From: Lapidilactobacillus gannanensis
GTDB taxonomy: Bacteria > Bacillota > Bacilli > Lactobacillales > Lactobacillaceae
Reading direction: 5' to 3'
Assembly (NCBI RefSeq): GCF_003946675.1
Contig: NZ_RHOT01000017.1
Location: 1-48,173 of the forward strand
DNA: 48,173 bases
Shown here: positions 27,669 through 35,923 of the stretch, piece by piece
Layout: every line of letters starts with the position of its first letter
Numbering within the stretch: the first letter of the stretch is position 1
Position numbers and translations under genes: made by a program
Notes under the pieces: model-generated
The model's database searches: none
The model's input: the letters and a program-made list of their open reading frames with translations, nothing else
Told to the model about the DNA's origin: nothing

Positions 27669-27781
27669 GTTGCTCGGGGCGATGGTCAGACTGCGTAGCG
27701 TAATTTCAAATAACTGCCTGAGCGGTGAAACCGATCGGGCAGTTATTTAAATTAGGCCTAGCAGTCTATCGCCCCGAGCAC
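27669..27781. repeat. 113-bp mini form of the structured repeat
   Basis: Outer arms GTTGCTCGGGGCGAT (27669-27683) and ATCGCCCCGAGCAC (27768-27781) are near-perfect inverted copies. They match the boundary boxes GGTTGCT(GG)GGCGAT of the large elements. Next inside, AGACTGC pairs with GCAGTCT. The centre is a hairpin AAATAACTGCC/GGCAGTTATTT with an internal loop and a CGGT/ACCG tip. The flanking words TCAGACTGCG and TTAGGCCT recall the linkers around P3. The rest of 27782-27951 shows nothing I can name. Confidence 0.65.
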
Positions 27782-27951
27782 GATTCAGACCAAGTTGTGA
27801 GGTCGCCGCACTTTTGGCATCAATAATTACAAAAATAAACGTTCTCTGTTAGCTATTGACTAACGAGCGATATTACTTGACGGTGTTAAATGATTGAGAT
27901 TAAACTTCACTTATCAGATGGTTTCGGCAGCGGTGTACCCGAGGAGCGGTA

Positions 27952-28428
27952 ATGATGAAACGTAAGCTGGTTATCTTGTGGCTACCACTTGTTCATGCAC
28001 TGGTCTTGATTGTGGCAACGATAATTTTCGTGCGTGATAATTCGCATATTGTCAGCAGTGGTCCTGATTTAAGCTTGGCTGATAACTTGAAGTTTGATCC
28101 CACGAGAATTGGTGAGTATCAACTACGTGGTGATCCGCTGCATATTAAAGATCCATTAGTATTGATTTTGCTAGCTGTGGGCGTCATTTATATGCTGGTT
28201 TTAATGGTGATTGTTTTTCGCACACGAATGATTGATTTGTGTTTGCCTGTAGCGTTGTTGTGCCTGCTAATTCCTGTGTTACCGCCGTATACTGACAATG
28301 TTATTATGAAGTTAATCGTCGCTGAATTGTTCTATTTGCTGAGTTTGGCCTTGTCAGCATTTTTCCTAAGCGCCTCGGTTAAATTCACTGATATTAATCG
28401 CCCACACTGGCTGGTGGGTGATAAGTGA
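27952..28428 (+). CDS. hypothetical membrane protein, 158 aa
   Basis: I do not recognise it. There are about four membrane segments: 7-27, then an extracytoplasmic loop of about 40 residues (with SGPDLSLADNLKFDPTRIGEY), 68-88, 95-110 and 120-142. GAGGAG lies six bases before ATG at 27952; a second ATG follows directly. It stands alone, between the mini repeat and a 260-base stretch (28429-28688) in which I see no gene or clear site. Confidence 0.75.
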   Translation: MMKRKLVILWLPLVHALVLIVATIIFVRDNSHIVSSGPDLSLADNLKFDPTRIGEYQLRGDPLHIKDPLVLILLAVGVIYMLVLMVIVFRTRMIDLCLPVALLCLLIPVLPPYTDNVIMKLIVAELFYLLSLALSAFFLSASVKFTDINRPHWLVGDK

Positions 28429-28688
28429 AGCTGACTAGTAAATGTTACCGGTGGGAATTGGACTGGCATTATTGCTGGCTCACGGTCATTAAAATTAGCA
28501 AACTTCACAATTTCGTCACATTTAATTCTTTAAAGCGCCATTTTTGCGACACGATTAGTTCATAGACAGAAGTTATAGTATTAAGTATAGAAAGTTAATC
28601 GTCAGGCTGCTTCAACAGAAGTCGATTGAACGTGTGCCCACGCGGTTGGTCGCTGACACGATGACTTTTCTAACAAAACCTAAATACC

Positions 28689-30050
28689 CTAAAAATTGCT
28701 AGTTTTCTTCATTTTACTCCTCCCTTTAAAATGAATTAAAAAACCACTTCCTGCCCAGAAGTGGTTTTTTTGTGGTGCTTGAACAATATCCCAATTTAGA
28801 ACAGTCGTATATTGACCGTAGTCAATCGCACCGTTATAAATGTAGAGTTTAAGATTTTTACCAGGAATTGAGGGCACTGTCTGGCCAGTAGCGACGGTGA
28901 GAATACTAATGGGTTGCTCAGAAATCACCGCTTCCTGATCGTCGTTATCGTAACGAAATTGCGCATGCAAAATTTGGTTACCAGAAGAAAAACTTGTCAC
29001 CTGCGACAATAAAACTTGAATAGCAGGTTTATCACGGCGATGATCCTGAATCTCAAGTAAGGCATCAGTGCCATTATCAGAGGTGACCGTTCCCGTGATG
29101 GGTATCCCAACTTGAGAATAATTCTGGACACCATAATCAATGTCATGCGCCTTAGCAGTAATTTCTCCGCTAGTGAAATTAATTTGTAGCGGATTTCCAG
29201 AATAAGAGTCTGGAAGATTCATTTCATCGGCATCCTGCCCAACTAATCGTGGTGTGGTCGTGAAATCTAATTCAGCATTATCATTAGCAACAAGATCAAT
29301 TTCGTAAGTGTGAGTTTTTATCGTACTGAAATCAATATTGGTAATGACAACATCCGCTACAGTAGGGTCATCTTGTACGAAGAGAACTACATAGTTTCCT
29401 TCATCCTTGTCAAAAAGATCAACAACATTTTCAAATGGTGCCATATAAGAAGCGTTGCTGTCATATAAGAAAAGCGTACCATTATTGGCTTTAGGACCGA
29501 TATATTTTGAGAGCGCCTTGATAACACCATCGGAGATTTTAACTTGCGCGGCGGTTGGCTGTGACTCCATGTCAATATCCAAACCATCAAGCTTCCAAGG
29601 TGTCATTAATTCTTCAATCAACGCTTGAGCGTAGGCATCAAATTCAGCGTCAGTCGGGAAATCGCCAGCGTATTCAATCTGTAGTAATTTACTATAGTCA
29701 AATCCACGAACCAACTTCACACCACGAGCATGTAAATTATCAGCATACTCACCCTTAAGTTTATCAAAGTATGGTTTGGCAAGCTCTTCTTGTTCCTTAG
29801 GCACATAGCTAAACACGTTAACGATATTAACCCCATAAGGAATATCGTCCATGGTCAACCAGTTGGGATCAGTGATGCTAGTGTTCACACCTTGCATCGT
29901 TTTGTCACGCCAGGCACGATAGTAGACCATGAAATTCTTGTTGACCTGTTGTGGCGCAGTTGTTTGCCCATGGACAGTTTGTGGCTTGCCCATTAATAAC
30001 CCTAACAGCCCGCAGAAAGCAATTAGGCCGAGTAACCCTTTTTTCTTCAT
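28689..30050 (-). CDS. secreted GH18 endo-N-acetylglucosaminidase-like protein with WxL-like C-terminus, probably chimeric or degraded
   Basis: 453 aa. Signal peptide (MKKKGLLGLIAFCGLLGLLM, cleavage after VHG). The GH18 domain starts at about 38 (NFMVYYRAWRDK), with the catalytic motif D155-GL-D158-I-D160-M-E162. The TIM barrel seems to stop at about residue 230: no strands 7-8 can be followed. Instead a beta-rich part begins, resembling a WxL domain: LLSQVTSFSSGNQILHAQFR and the closing YTTVLNWDIVQAP. The first Trp of WxL is missing. The frame then reads on for about 26 residues through a terminator hairpin, so the original stop appears lost. It would act on GlcNAc-containing glycans or bind the wall if still functional. 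Confidence 0.75.
   Translation of the reverse strand: MKKKGLLGLIAFCGLLGLLMGKPQTVHGQTTAPQQVNKNFMVYYRAWRDKTMQGVNTSITDPNWLTMDDIPYGVNIVNVFSYVPKEQEELAKPYFDKLKGEYADNLHARGVKLVRGFDYSKLLQIEYAGDFPTDAEFDAYAQALIEELMTPWKLDGLDIDMESQPTAAQVKISDGVIKALSKYIGPKANNGTLFLYDSNASYMAPFENVVDLFDKDEGNYVVLFVQDDPTVADVVITNIDFSTIKTHTYEIDLVANDNAELDFTTTPRLVGQDADEMNLPDSYSGNPLQINFTSGEITAKAHDIDYGVQNYSQVGIPITGTVTSDNGTDALLEIQDHRRDKPAIQVLLSQVTSFSSGNQILHAQFRYDNDDQEAVISEQPISILTVATGQTVPSIPGKNLKLYIYNGAIDYGQYTTVLNWDIVQAPQKNHFWAGSGFLIHFKGRSKMKKTSNF
28736..28772 (-). terminator. terminator lying inside the 3' end of the GH18/WxL reading frame
   Basis: AAAACCACTTC (28740-28750) pairs with GAAGTGGTTTT (28758-28768) with a seven-base loop and T/A runs on both sides. 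Its place within the annotated frame argues that translation originally stopped before it. Downstream on the minus strand, GGGAGGAG is followed by ATG and only six more codons (KKTSNF) before a stop: a possible remnant of a further gene start. Confidence 0.75.
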
Positions 30051-30164
30051 GTTTGGTTCCCCCTAGATGAAATTAGTTGTGATCAGCAGTCTGTAACCGC
30101 TATCAATCGCCTATAGTCTAACGGGTAATTCAGCAAGAAACAATGAAATTTTTAAAGGTATTTA

Positions 30165-30192
30165 ATTATTTGGTGAAAAAGTACATTGTCAA
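30165..30192 (-). promoter_or_regulatory. promoter of the GH18/WxL gene
   Basis: Minus strand -35 TTGACA (30187-30192) and -10 AATAAT (30165-30170) with a 16-base spacer, about 115 bases before the start codon. The remaining sequence 30193-30470 shows no further element. Confidence 0.5.
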
Positions 30193-30472
30193 TATTACCA
30201 GTCATTTACGCAGTTACAACGGTGTTATAACGATTGGTTGCATGAACAAAGTATAGAAATGATAGACCAACTTAACTGGTTTTGGTCTAGATGCTAAAAC
30301 GGCTTTTATTTGTTATCGGAACAAGATTAACAGGTTGCTTAATCAAAATTGGTTCATACCAAAGATAAGAAAGTTAGCGTGCAGTTAGGTCCTAGTTGCG
30401 CTGACTATCTGCCAAGATTAAGTCGCCGACCAAAAAAGATTGGCTGGTAAATCAAAGTACCGTTAACTAAAA

Positions 30473-30528
30473 AACTCGTGTCACAATCTGTCTAGGTAAA
30501 ACTAGCGATTGTGACACGAGCTTTTTGA
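30473..30528 (-). terminator. strong terminator after the deacetylase gene
   Basis: AACTCGTGTCACAATC pairs with GATTGTGACACGAG, with an extra CTAG/CTAG pairing near the loop, and A/T runs on both sides so it can work in both directions. It is 19 bases beyond the stop at 30547. Confidence 0.85.
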
Positions 30529-30546
30529 GTCGACTTAGTTTGTTAT

Positions 30547-31539
30547 TTATGACAAAATGCCAAACTGATAACCATGAGTCTTATAATAGGTGATTACTTC
30601 AGGTAGTGCTTGCAGCGTTAACTCTTTATCAATTGCATCGTGCATCAAGATGACCTTAACTGGGCTAGTAGGAAAAGCAGTCAGCGAGTTAGCGTGATAT
30701 TGTAACATTGCCGCGACTGTCTTAGGGCCGCTATTACCGAGCGCATCACCAACGGCGCCATTCCAATCCATCCAAGTAACACCTAATTGTTTGAGTTGGG
30801 CGTCAGCTGGTGCCAGATTCCGCCAAGACATGTGACCACCAGGATACCGCCAAACTTTTGTCGTGAAGTCATTGCCGAGAATCTGGGTCATGAGCGTATT
30901 AGTTTGTTGATACTCTCGAACGATTGCGGCGGCGTTAGCAACGCGATTAGGATAGAGCAGGTTGTAATTATGATCATAGCTATGAACGGCAATTCCGTGA
31001 CCAGCCTGATACTCCTGCTGCAGCATATTCTGATTGGCAGCGTTGGTCAGCGTGTTGCCAACTACGAAGAAGGTGGCGTGGACTTGTTGTTCAGCTAGGG
31101 TTTGCAGAACTCGCGGCGTCATCGTTTGATTAACGCCATCATCGAACGTTAAGAAAACAGTCGGTTGGGTAATCGTTGTGGGTTGGCCAGTCATCGCCGT
31201 TTGCACCTCGGCGGCTGAATAAGCATAACTATCCGCACTGACAATATGATTGGTAGCCGCGCGATTTTCAGTAACGTTTGTTGGTGAATTGTCTTGGGTT
31301 TGCGCATCAACATCAGTGCTGGAACTGCTAGCAGCTGTTGCCTGACTGCTACTAGTTGCGCTGTTGCCTGAACTGGACTCACTACTAGTTGTTGCCGTTG
31401 TTTTTTTGGATTTTTGCGTACTAGTGGTCGAGCTCACATTAGCTGATCCTTGGACGGTTGGCTTTTTCGGTGACTGGCAACCGCTCAGAATCATTAAAGT
31501 GCTAAGACTGAGTATTAGTAGTAGTCTAGATTTCTTCAA
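30547..31539 (-). CDS. polysaccharide deacetylase lipoprotein (NodB domain, PgdA-like)
   Basis: 330 aa. Lipoprotein signal with lipobox LSGC (Cys about residue 21), then a Ser/Thr-rich linker (about 25-95). The NodB homology domain has all key motifs: TFDDG (catalytic Asp and metal Asp), HSYDHN (metal His pair), RYPGGHMSW and a late LMHDA (catalytic His). It would deacetylate GlcNAc or MurNAc in peptidoglycan outside the membrane. TTG start at 31539 with GAGAGG about 11 bases upstream. A separate unit with its own terminator. Confidence 0.9.
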   Translation of the reverse strand: MKKSRLLLILSLSTLMILSGCQSPKKPTVQGSANVSSTTSTQKSKKTTATTSSESSSGNSATSSSQATAASSSSTDVDAQTQDNSPTNVTENRAATNHIVSADSYAYSAAEVQTAMTGQPTTITQPTVFLTFDDGVNQTMTPRVLQTLAEQQVHATFFVVGNTLTNAANQNMLQQEYQAGHGIAVHSYDHNYNLLYPNRVANAAAIVREYQQTNTLMTQILGNDFTTKVWRYPGGHMSWRNLAPADAQLKQLGVTWMDWNGAVGDALGNSGPKTVAAMLQYHANSLTAFPTSPVKVILMHDAIDKELTLQALPEVITYYKTHGYQFGILS

Positions 31540-31632
31540 TTTTTTGGTTCCTCTCCCTCGATGTTACTTTCAGTTTAACTAATTTAGACAAGTTAATAAA
31601 GCTCTATTTTTTAGTCAAAAGCGAGCTGCAAA

Positions 31633-31662
31633 AAAACGACCTCATTTTGTGAGGTCGTTTTC
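31633..31662 (-). terminator. terminator after the YhgE/Pip gene
   Basis: AAAACGACCTCA pairs with TGAGGTCGTTTT over a five-base loop; perfect stem, T run on both strands, ten bases from the stop codon at 31672. Confidence 0.85.
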
Positions 31663-31671
31663 GTTTAAAAA

Positions 31672-34215
31672 CTATTTTTCAACAGCTTGTAATTTTTGAT
31701 TGTCGTCTAATTGGGAGATACCCATAAGTCCCTTCTTTTGCAAACGATGCATGACTAACCAGAGTAAGCCTAAGAAAATTACGGCAACAAGAATCATGTA
31801 GAAGATACCATAACCAACAGTACCACTAGCAATCCCACTAGTAATTGCCTGACGGAAACCAAGGATTGAATGCGTCATTGGTAAGAATGGATGAATGACA
31901 TTGTAGAAGTGGTTGGTAATTTCCATTGGGAAGGTACCACCAGAACCACCTAATTGCAACATCAAGAGTACCATGGCGATGAAACGACCTGGGTTATCCA
32001 GCCACATTGACAAGAACATGACGAGATACATCGAGGTCATCGCGAACAACCAAGCGATGAAGTAGAAGAGGGCCACATGTTCAACATGCAAACCGCCGAC
32101 CATGATCAAGGTTGCTTCTACAACAGCCATCCCAGTGGCAACAATCGCACCAATAGTAATCTTACTGAAGAACCATTGTGTTGGTGTGCCATCGCGACGA
32201 GAAACTTTACGAATTGGATAAGCAAAGTTGAAGACCAAAGCACCGACATACAATGCTAATGACAAGACGTAAGGAGCTAAAGCATGACCATAATTGGTTA
32301 CTTTACTGTAATAAGTGTGCTTTGTCTTAGTAGGAGCAGCAAACATATCAGCAGTCGCACTAGTTAATTTGATGCCGTTAACTTCTTTAGCACCACTAAC
32401 TAATGATTTCGCTAACGTCTTAGAACCGCCCTTAAGCTTGCTAGCACCACCAGTTAATTCCTTGTTGTTATCAGTTAACTGCGTCGTCCCATCAAGTAAT
32501 TGTTGGACACCACTAGTTAAGGCAGGTAATTGACTGTTCATGGTTGTCAAACCACCAGCAACTTGGCTAGCACCACTAGTTAACGCACTACCATTAGCAG
32601 CTAATTGCTGACCACCAGCATTTAATTGACTAACACCAGAAACTAATTGTGCCGTACCGTTGTTTAATGAAGCGTTGTTAGCAGTTAATTGGTTGGCACC
32701 TGATTGAAGTTGGCTAACGCCATCAAGAAGAGCAGGTACGTTAGTGTTTAATTTAGTAAGGCCAGCGTATAAATCTTGTGATCCAGTAGCCATAGCATTT
32801 CCGCCGGCAACCATCTTATTCTCTTTGATAGTTGAGTTGAGCTTAGCTAATGTACCAGCAAGCAGTTGCGCACTAGTCATCTGCGCGTTTGAATCTGTTG
32901 TTAATTTTTTGGCGCCAGCATCTAATTCATCTAGATAACTCAGCAATACTTTAGAGCTATTACTTTGATCAGTCATGATATCCTGGAAATCCGTTGACAT
33001 TCCACTAATATTTGTTGCTAAAGCAAGATATTCAGAAGAATTTTTATCAAGTCCTGATGTTGCAAGAGCTGTGCCCGCATCTTGGGCGTGTTTAGTAAAG
33101 CTGTCAACCTTACTTTGTGCATCGGAAGTTGATTGATTGATTCCTGCTTTAATCTGAGCGATACCACCAGAAATCTCGGTACCAGCCTTAGCAACTTTTG
33201 CAACGTTGGTTGGCACGGCTTGTGCTCCTGGAGCAAGTTTATCAATGGCACCCGCAATTTGATTGAATCCAGCAGTATAAGTTGGTAAATTGTCACTCAA
33301 TTTTTTACTACCATCAACTAGTTGCTGCACTCCGTCTGGTAAGGCACCCGCTTGAGTACTCATCTTATTAATTCCTGCAGCCAATTGGGAAACGCGACCA
33401 GTATAAGTGCTAACACCACTTTGCAAGGTGCCGACAGAACCGTTCAAAGTACTGATCCCAGAAGCAACTTGGTTAGTCCCGGCAACATAAGTACTAACGC
33501 CACTGCTCAACTGGTTGGCACCAGTGGTTAATTGTTGCACACCACTTGATAGTGGGCTAACCTTTAAGCTCATCGTTTGGATACCATCATGAACTGTTGA
33601 AACGCCGACAGTATAAGTGTTGATCCCATCATCCAAGGTAACTAAACCATTATTGATTTGAGTCGCACCTTTACCAGCAGTCTTCATACCTTTACCAACG
33701 ACTTTTACTTGTTCGAACAAAGCGCTGGCATAAGCGTTAGTCACATTAGCACGAATTTCTTTATCTAATGTGTCAACCCCGATTCCGGAGATAACTTGAC
33801 TTAAGTAGTTCAATGAATCGTTGGTCTTGTAAGTCAATTGCATTTTCTTAGGATGAGAACTTAAGACAGTAGCTGCATTCTTAGAAAAATCCTTAGGAAT
33901 CGTGACAACGGTGTAATATTCGTTGCTCTTCAAGCCATCAGCGGCTTTCTTAGCACTGACGAATTTCCAACCTAATTGTTTGTTTTTCTTTAGTTTATCG
34001 ACGGTTTGTTGACCGACATTCATTGAAGTACCGTTATAAGTAACGGCCTTATCTTCGTTAACAACTGCAACTGGCAGATCTTGTGTATCACCATAAGGAT
34101 CCCAAACTGATTTTAAGAAGAAAATCGAATATAGGAACGGGATAATCATAATAACCAAAACAGATAACAAAATAAGTTTGTTTTTCTTAATAAAACCGAA
34201 TTCGTCCTTAATCAT
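31672..34215 (-). CDS. YhgE/Pip-family membrane protein
   Basis: 847 aa. One membrane segment near the N-terminus (about 15-35), a conserved YhgE/Pip N-terminal domain (DPYGDTQDLPVAVVNEDKAV, then YYTVVTIPKDFS), a very long extracytoplasmic region of Gly/Leu/Gln/Ser repeats (L..G..QL..G pattern, coiled-coil-like), and five to six membrane segments at the C-terminus of ABC-2 permease type (MEITNHFYNVIHPFLPMTHS). The family includes the lactococcal phage infection protein and relatives linked to type VII secretion. ATG at 34215 is preferred to an upstream TTG at 34236 because family members begin MIK(N/D)EF. Cotranscribed with the TetR gene. Confidence 0.88.
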   Translation of the reverse strand: MIKDEFGFIKKNKLILLSVLVIMIIPFLYSIFFLKSVWDPYGDTQDLPVAVVNEDKAVTYNGTSMNVGQQTVDKLKKNKQLGWKFVSAKKAADGLKSNEYYTVVTIPKDFSKNAATVLSSHPKKMQLTYKTNDSLNYLSQVISGIGVDTLDKEIRANVTNAYASALFEQVKVVGKGMKTAGKGATQINNGLVTLDDGINTYTVGVSTVHDGIQTMSLKVSPLSSGVQQLTTGANQLSSGVSTYVAGTNQVASGISTLNGSVGTLQSGVSTYTGRVSQLAAGINKMSTQAGALPDGVQQLVDGSKKLSDNLPTYTAGFNQIAGAIDKLAPGAQAVPTNVAKVAKAGTEISGGIAQIKAGINQSTSDAQSKVDSFTKHAQDAGTALATSGLDKNSSEYLALATNISGMSTDFQDIMTDQSNSSKVLLSYLDELDAGAKKLTTDSNAQMTSAQLLAGTLAKLNSTIKENKMVAGGNAMATGSQDLYAGLTKLNTNVPALLDGVSQLQSGANQLTANNASLNNGTAQLVSGVSQLNAGGQQLAANGSALTSGASQVAGGLTTMNSQLPALTSGVQQLLDGTTQLTDNNKELTGGASKLKGGSKTLAKSLVSGAKEVNGIKLTSATADMFAAPTKTKHTYYSKVTNYGHALAPYVLSLALYVGALVFNFAYPIRKVSRRDGTPTQWFFSKITIGAIVATGMAVVEATLIMVGGLHVEHVALFYFIAWLFAMTSMYLVMFLSMWLDNPGRFIAMVLLMLQLGGSGGTFPMEITNHFYNVIHPFLPMTHSILGFRQAITSGIASGTVGYGIFYMILVAVIFLGLLWLVMHRLQKKGLMGISQLDDNQKLQAVEK

Positions 34216-34248
34216 AAAACCTAACACTTCCCTCAATTACTAATTACT

Positions 34249-34815
34249 TTAATCTAAAACTTCGCCTAAATATAAATCGACCAATTGCTGGAACGATTGT
34301 TGTTGCTTGGCTTGAACCTTGGTCAAAAAGCCCATAATTTCCAAAACTGTATAGCCTAGAACACTGCTAATGAAAGCTTCTTCGTAAGCATCATTGGTCA
34401 TCTTCTTGAGCTTGATGTGTTGTGTCACCCGACGTAACAGGTTTAAAACACGGCCAGTTTCCAAAACGAAAGGACTATCCTCGGGATAACGATGGACGTA
34501 ATAAATCAGCTGAACTAATTGACCCTTTGATTCGAAATAAGCATGAGCGATATCGGCATAGCCACGCAAAGCTTCTTTGCCAGAAATGCCAGTTAAACTC
34601 TCGGCCATTTTCAAATACAAGGTCTTCATAAAGTTAGTCCCAATATCTTCAATCACGGCATCAACATTCGCATAATAGTTATAGAGCGACTGTGAACGGA
34701 CATCCAACGCCTTAGCCAAACTACCAAAAGTTAGTTGGGGAAAGCCTTGATTGCCGATGATTTCTTGAGCTGTGGCCATAATTTTCTCTTTACTTAGATC
34801 GTGCTGTTTACCCAT
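34249..34815 (-). CDS. TetR-family transcriptional regulator
   Basis: 188 aa. The helix-turn-helix is at the N-terminus (IMATAQEIIGNQGFPQLTFGSLA, then VRSQSLYNYYANVD). The C-terminal ligand domain has LGYTVLEIMGFLTKV, as in TetR_C-type regulators. GGTGG precedes ATG at 34815. It is the first gene of a two-gene unit with YhgE/Pip and probably represses its own promoter through the inverted repeat at 34900. Confidence 0.9.
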   Translation of the reverse strand: MGKQHDLSKEKIMATAQEIIGNQGFPQLTFGSLAKALDVRSQSLYNYYANVDAVIEDIGTNFMKTLYLKMAESLTGISGKEALRGYADIAHAYFESKGQLVQLIYYVHRYPEDSPFVLETGRVLNLLRRVTQHIKLKKMTNDAYEEAFISSVLGYTVLEIMGFLTKVQAKQQQSFQQLVDLYLGEVLD

Positions 34816-34869
34816 ATTGTTATCACCCACCTTCAAATCCCATGTGCCACTTTCTGACTACGTTGAGAA

Positions 34870-34912
34870 ATTATATTACAACAACTATCATTAGTCAACC
34901 TACAACTTGTAG
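34870..34912 (-). promoter_or_regulatory. promoter and operator of the tetR-pip unit
   Basis: Minus strand -35 TTGACT (34893-34898), 17-base spacer, -10 TATAAT (34870-34875). CTACAACTTGTAG (34900-34912), a perfect 13-nt inverted repeat, touches the -35 box. This is the expected place for TetR-type autoregulation. Between here and 35165 I see nothing further. Confidence 0.7.
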
Positions 34913-35165
34913 TTTTTTACCTGCTAAACGTTCGCAAACGAAAATAATTCTTATCATGATCAGAACTTACAATGATTGCGGTCTAGACAGGTGCCGTGGT
35001 TATTATTATGACAGCGCTCTCTACTTGCTGGCAAAATTCTTGCTTGCGTGTTAATGGACAATAAAAATAGTTTATATTTTTTTAGAAATAAGCAACTTGA
35101 TGACGGTCAAGTTTGTTGATTTAAATTTAGTTTTAGATGGAATTAGCGGATTAAATCTAAAGTTA

Positions 35166-35880
35166 GTTTGGGGCAAAATAACAGACAACTCCGTTGCGGC
35201 CGGCGGGTTGTGGAACGTAAATAGTGCCAAGTCTTCCTCAATTTGTGGAGGTGGTTGCTGGGCGATTTTTAGGGCGTGGAACGGCGTGGGCGTCGATTTA
35301 AGCTTTTTCTACGAAAAATCTTAAATACAAGCCTTATTCTAAACGGTAAACCGTTAAGAATAATTTCACTGCTTCTCGCAAAATCGCTCGTACGCAAAGA
35401 AAGCCCCTTACCTGACGCCAATCGCCCAGCAACCAACAGATAAAACTAACAGAACTGAGCACCAATGTAAGAAAACCAGCTTGCAGTGACCAACAAAGCC
35501 TGTGTGACAATCTTTCGAGACAAAACCGAAAGATATCATACAGGCGTTTTTTGTCTAACTATTCAACTATTATTGCTGAGTGAATTAAGTTGATCAATCC
35601 TACTAACACTGCCTTAACCACTAACAACAGTGAAAATCACTAACTCAACTCCAGACGGAATGGAGGGACCGGGTTGTCAGCCAATGGTTTTTATTTGCGC
35701 ACGAGCTTGCGAGTAGTAGCCAAATTTGTCTTACTGCTTTAGCAGTTAGACAAAGGGTTGTATTTGAGATTGTTGCGTAGCAATAAGCTCAAATCAATCC
35801 CGGCCGCGTTCCACAACCCGCAGCCCGGAATGCAGTCAGAACCAATTCAGTTTCAAAAACTTCACTAGGTTTTAGTGCTT
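35166..35880 (+). repeat. large structured intergenic repeat, element E (rearranged left module)
   Basis: Left module about 35198-35434, right module about 35644-35850. The boundary boxes are an exact 14-nt inverted pair, GGTTGCTGGGCGAT (35253-35266) and ATCGCCCAGCAACC (35421-35434). The left box here lies inside the module, after the 5' arm of P1 and a short unrelated insert. Left P3 (35334-35363): TTATTCT/AGAATAA, inner ACGG/CCGT, loop TAAA. Right P3 (35725-35754): TTTGTCT/AGACAAA, inner CTGC/GCAG, loop TTTA. Located between the 3' end of the nad operon and the tetR promoter. Confidence 0.9.
35498..35553 (+). terminator. terminator-like hairpin in the centre of element E
   Basis: GCCTGT.TGA.AATCTTTCG pairs with CGAAAGAT.TCA.ACAGGC, followed by GTTTTTTG. 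The sequence differs from that of elements B and C, but position and form agree. Confidence 0.65.
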
Positions 35881-35923
35881 TTGAACTTGGGTCTGTAATT
35901 GGCATCAATCAATGTCGGCCGAC

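Noticed and set aside
28429..28688. Weak CGTGT/ACACG pairing near 28630 as a terminator or RNA
   Set aside because: Stem is short with a long loop and no T run.
32315..32533. Plus-strand frames opposite the YhgE/Pip gene
   Set aside because: They are shadows of the Gly/Leu/Ser repeat region on the other strand.
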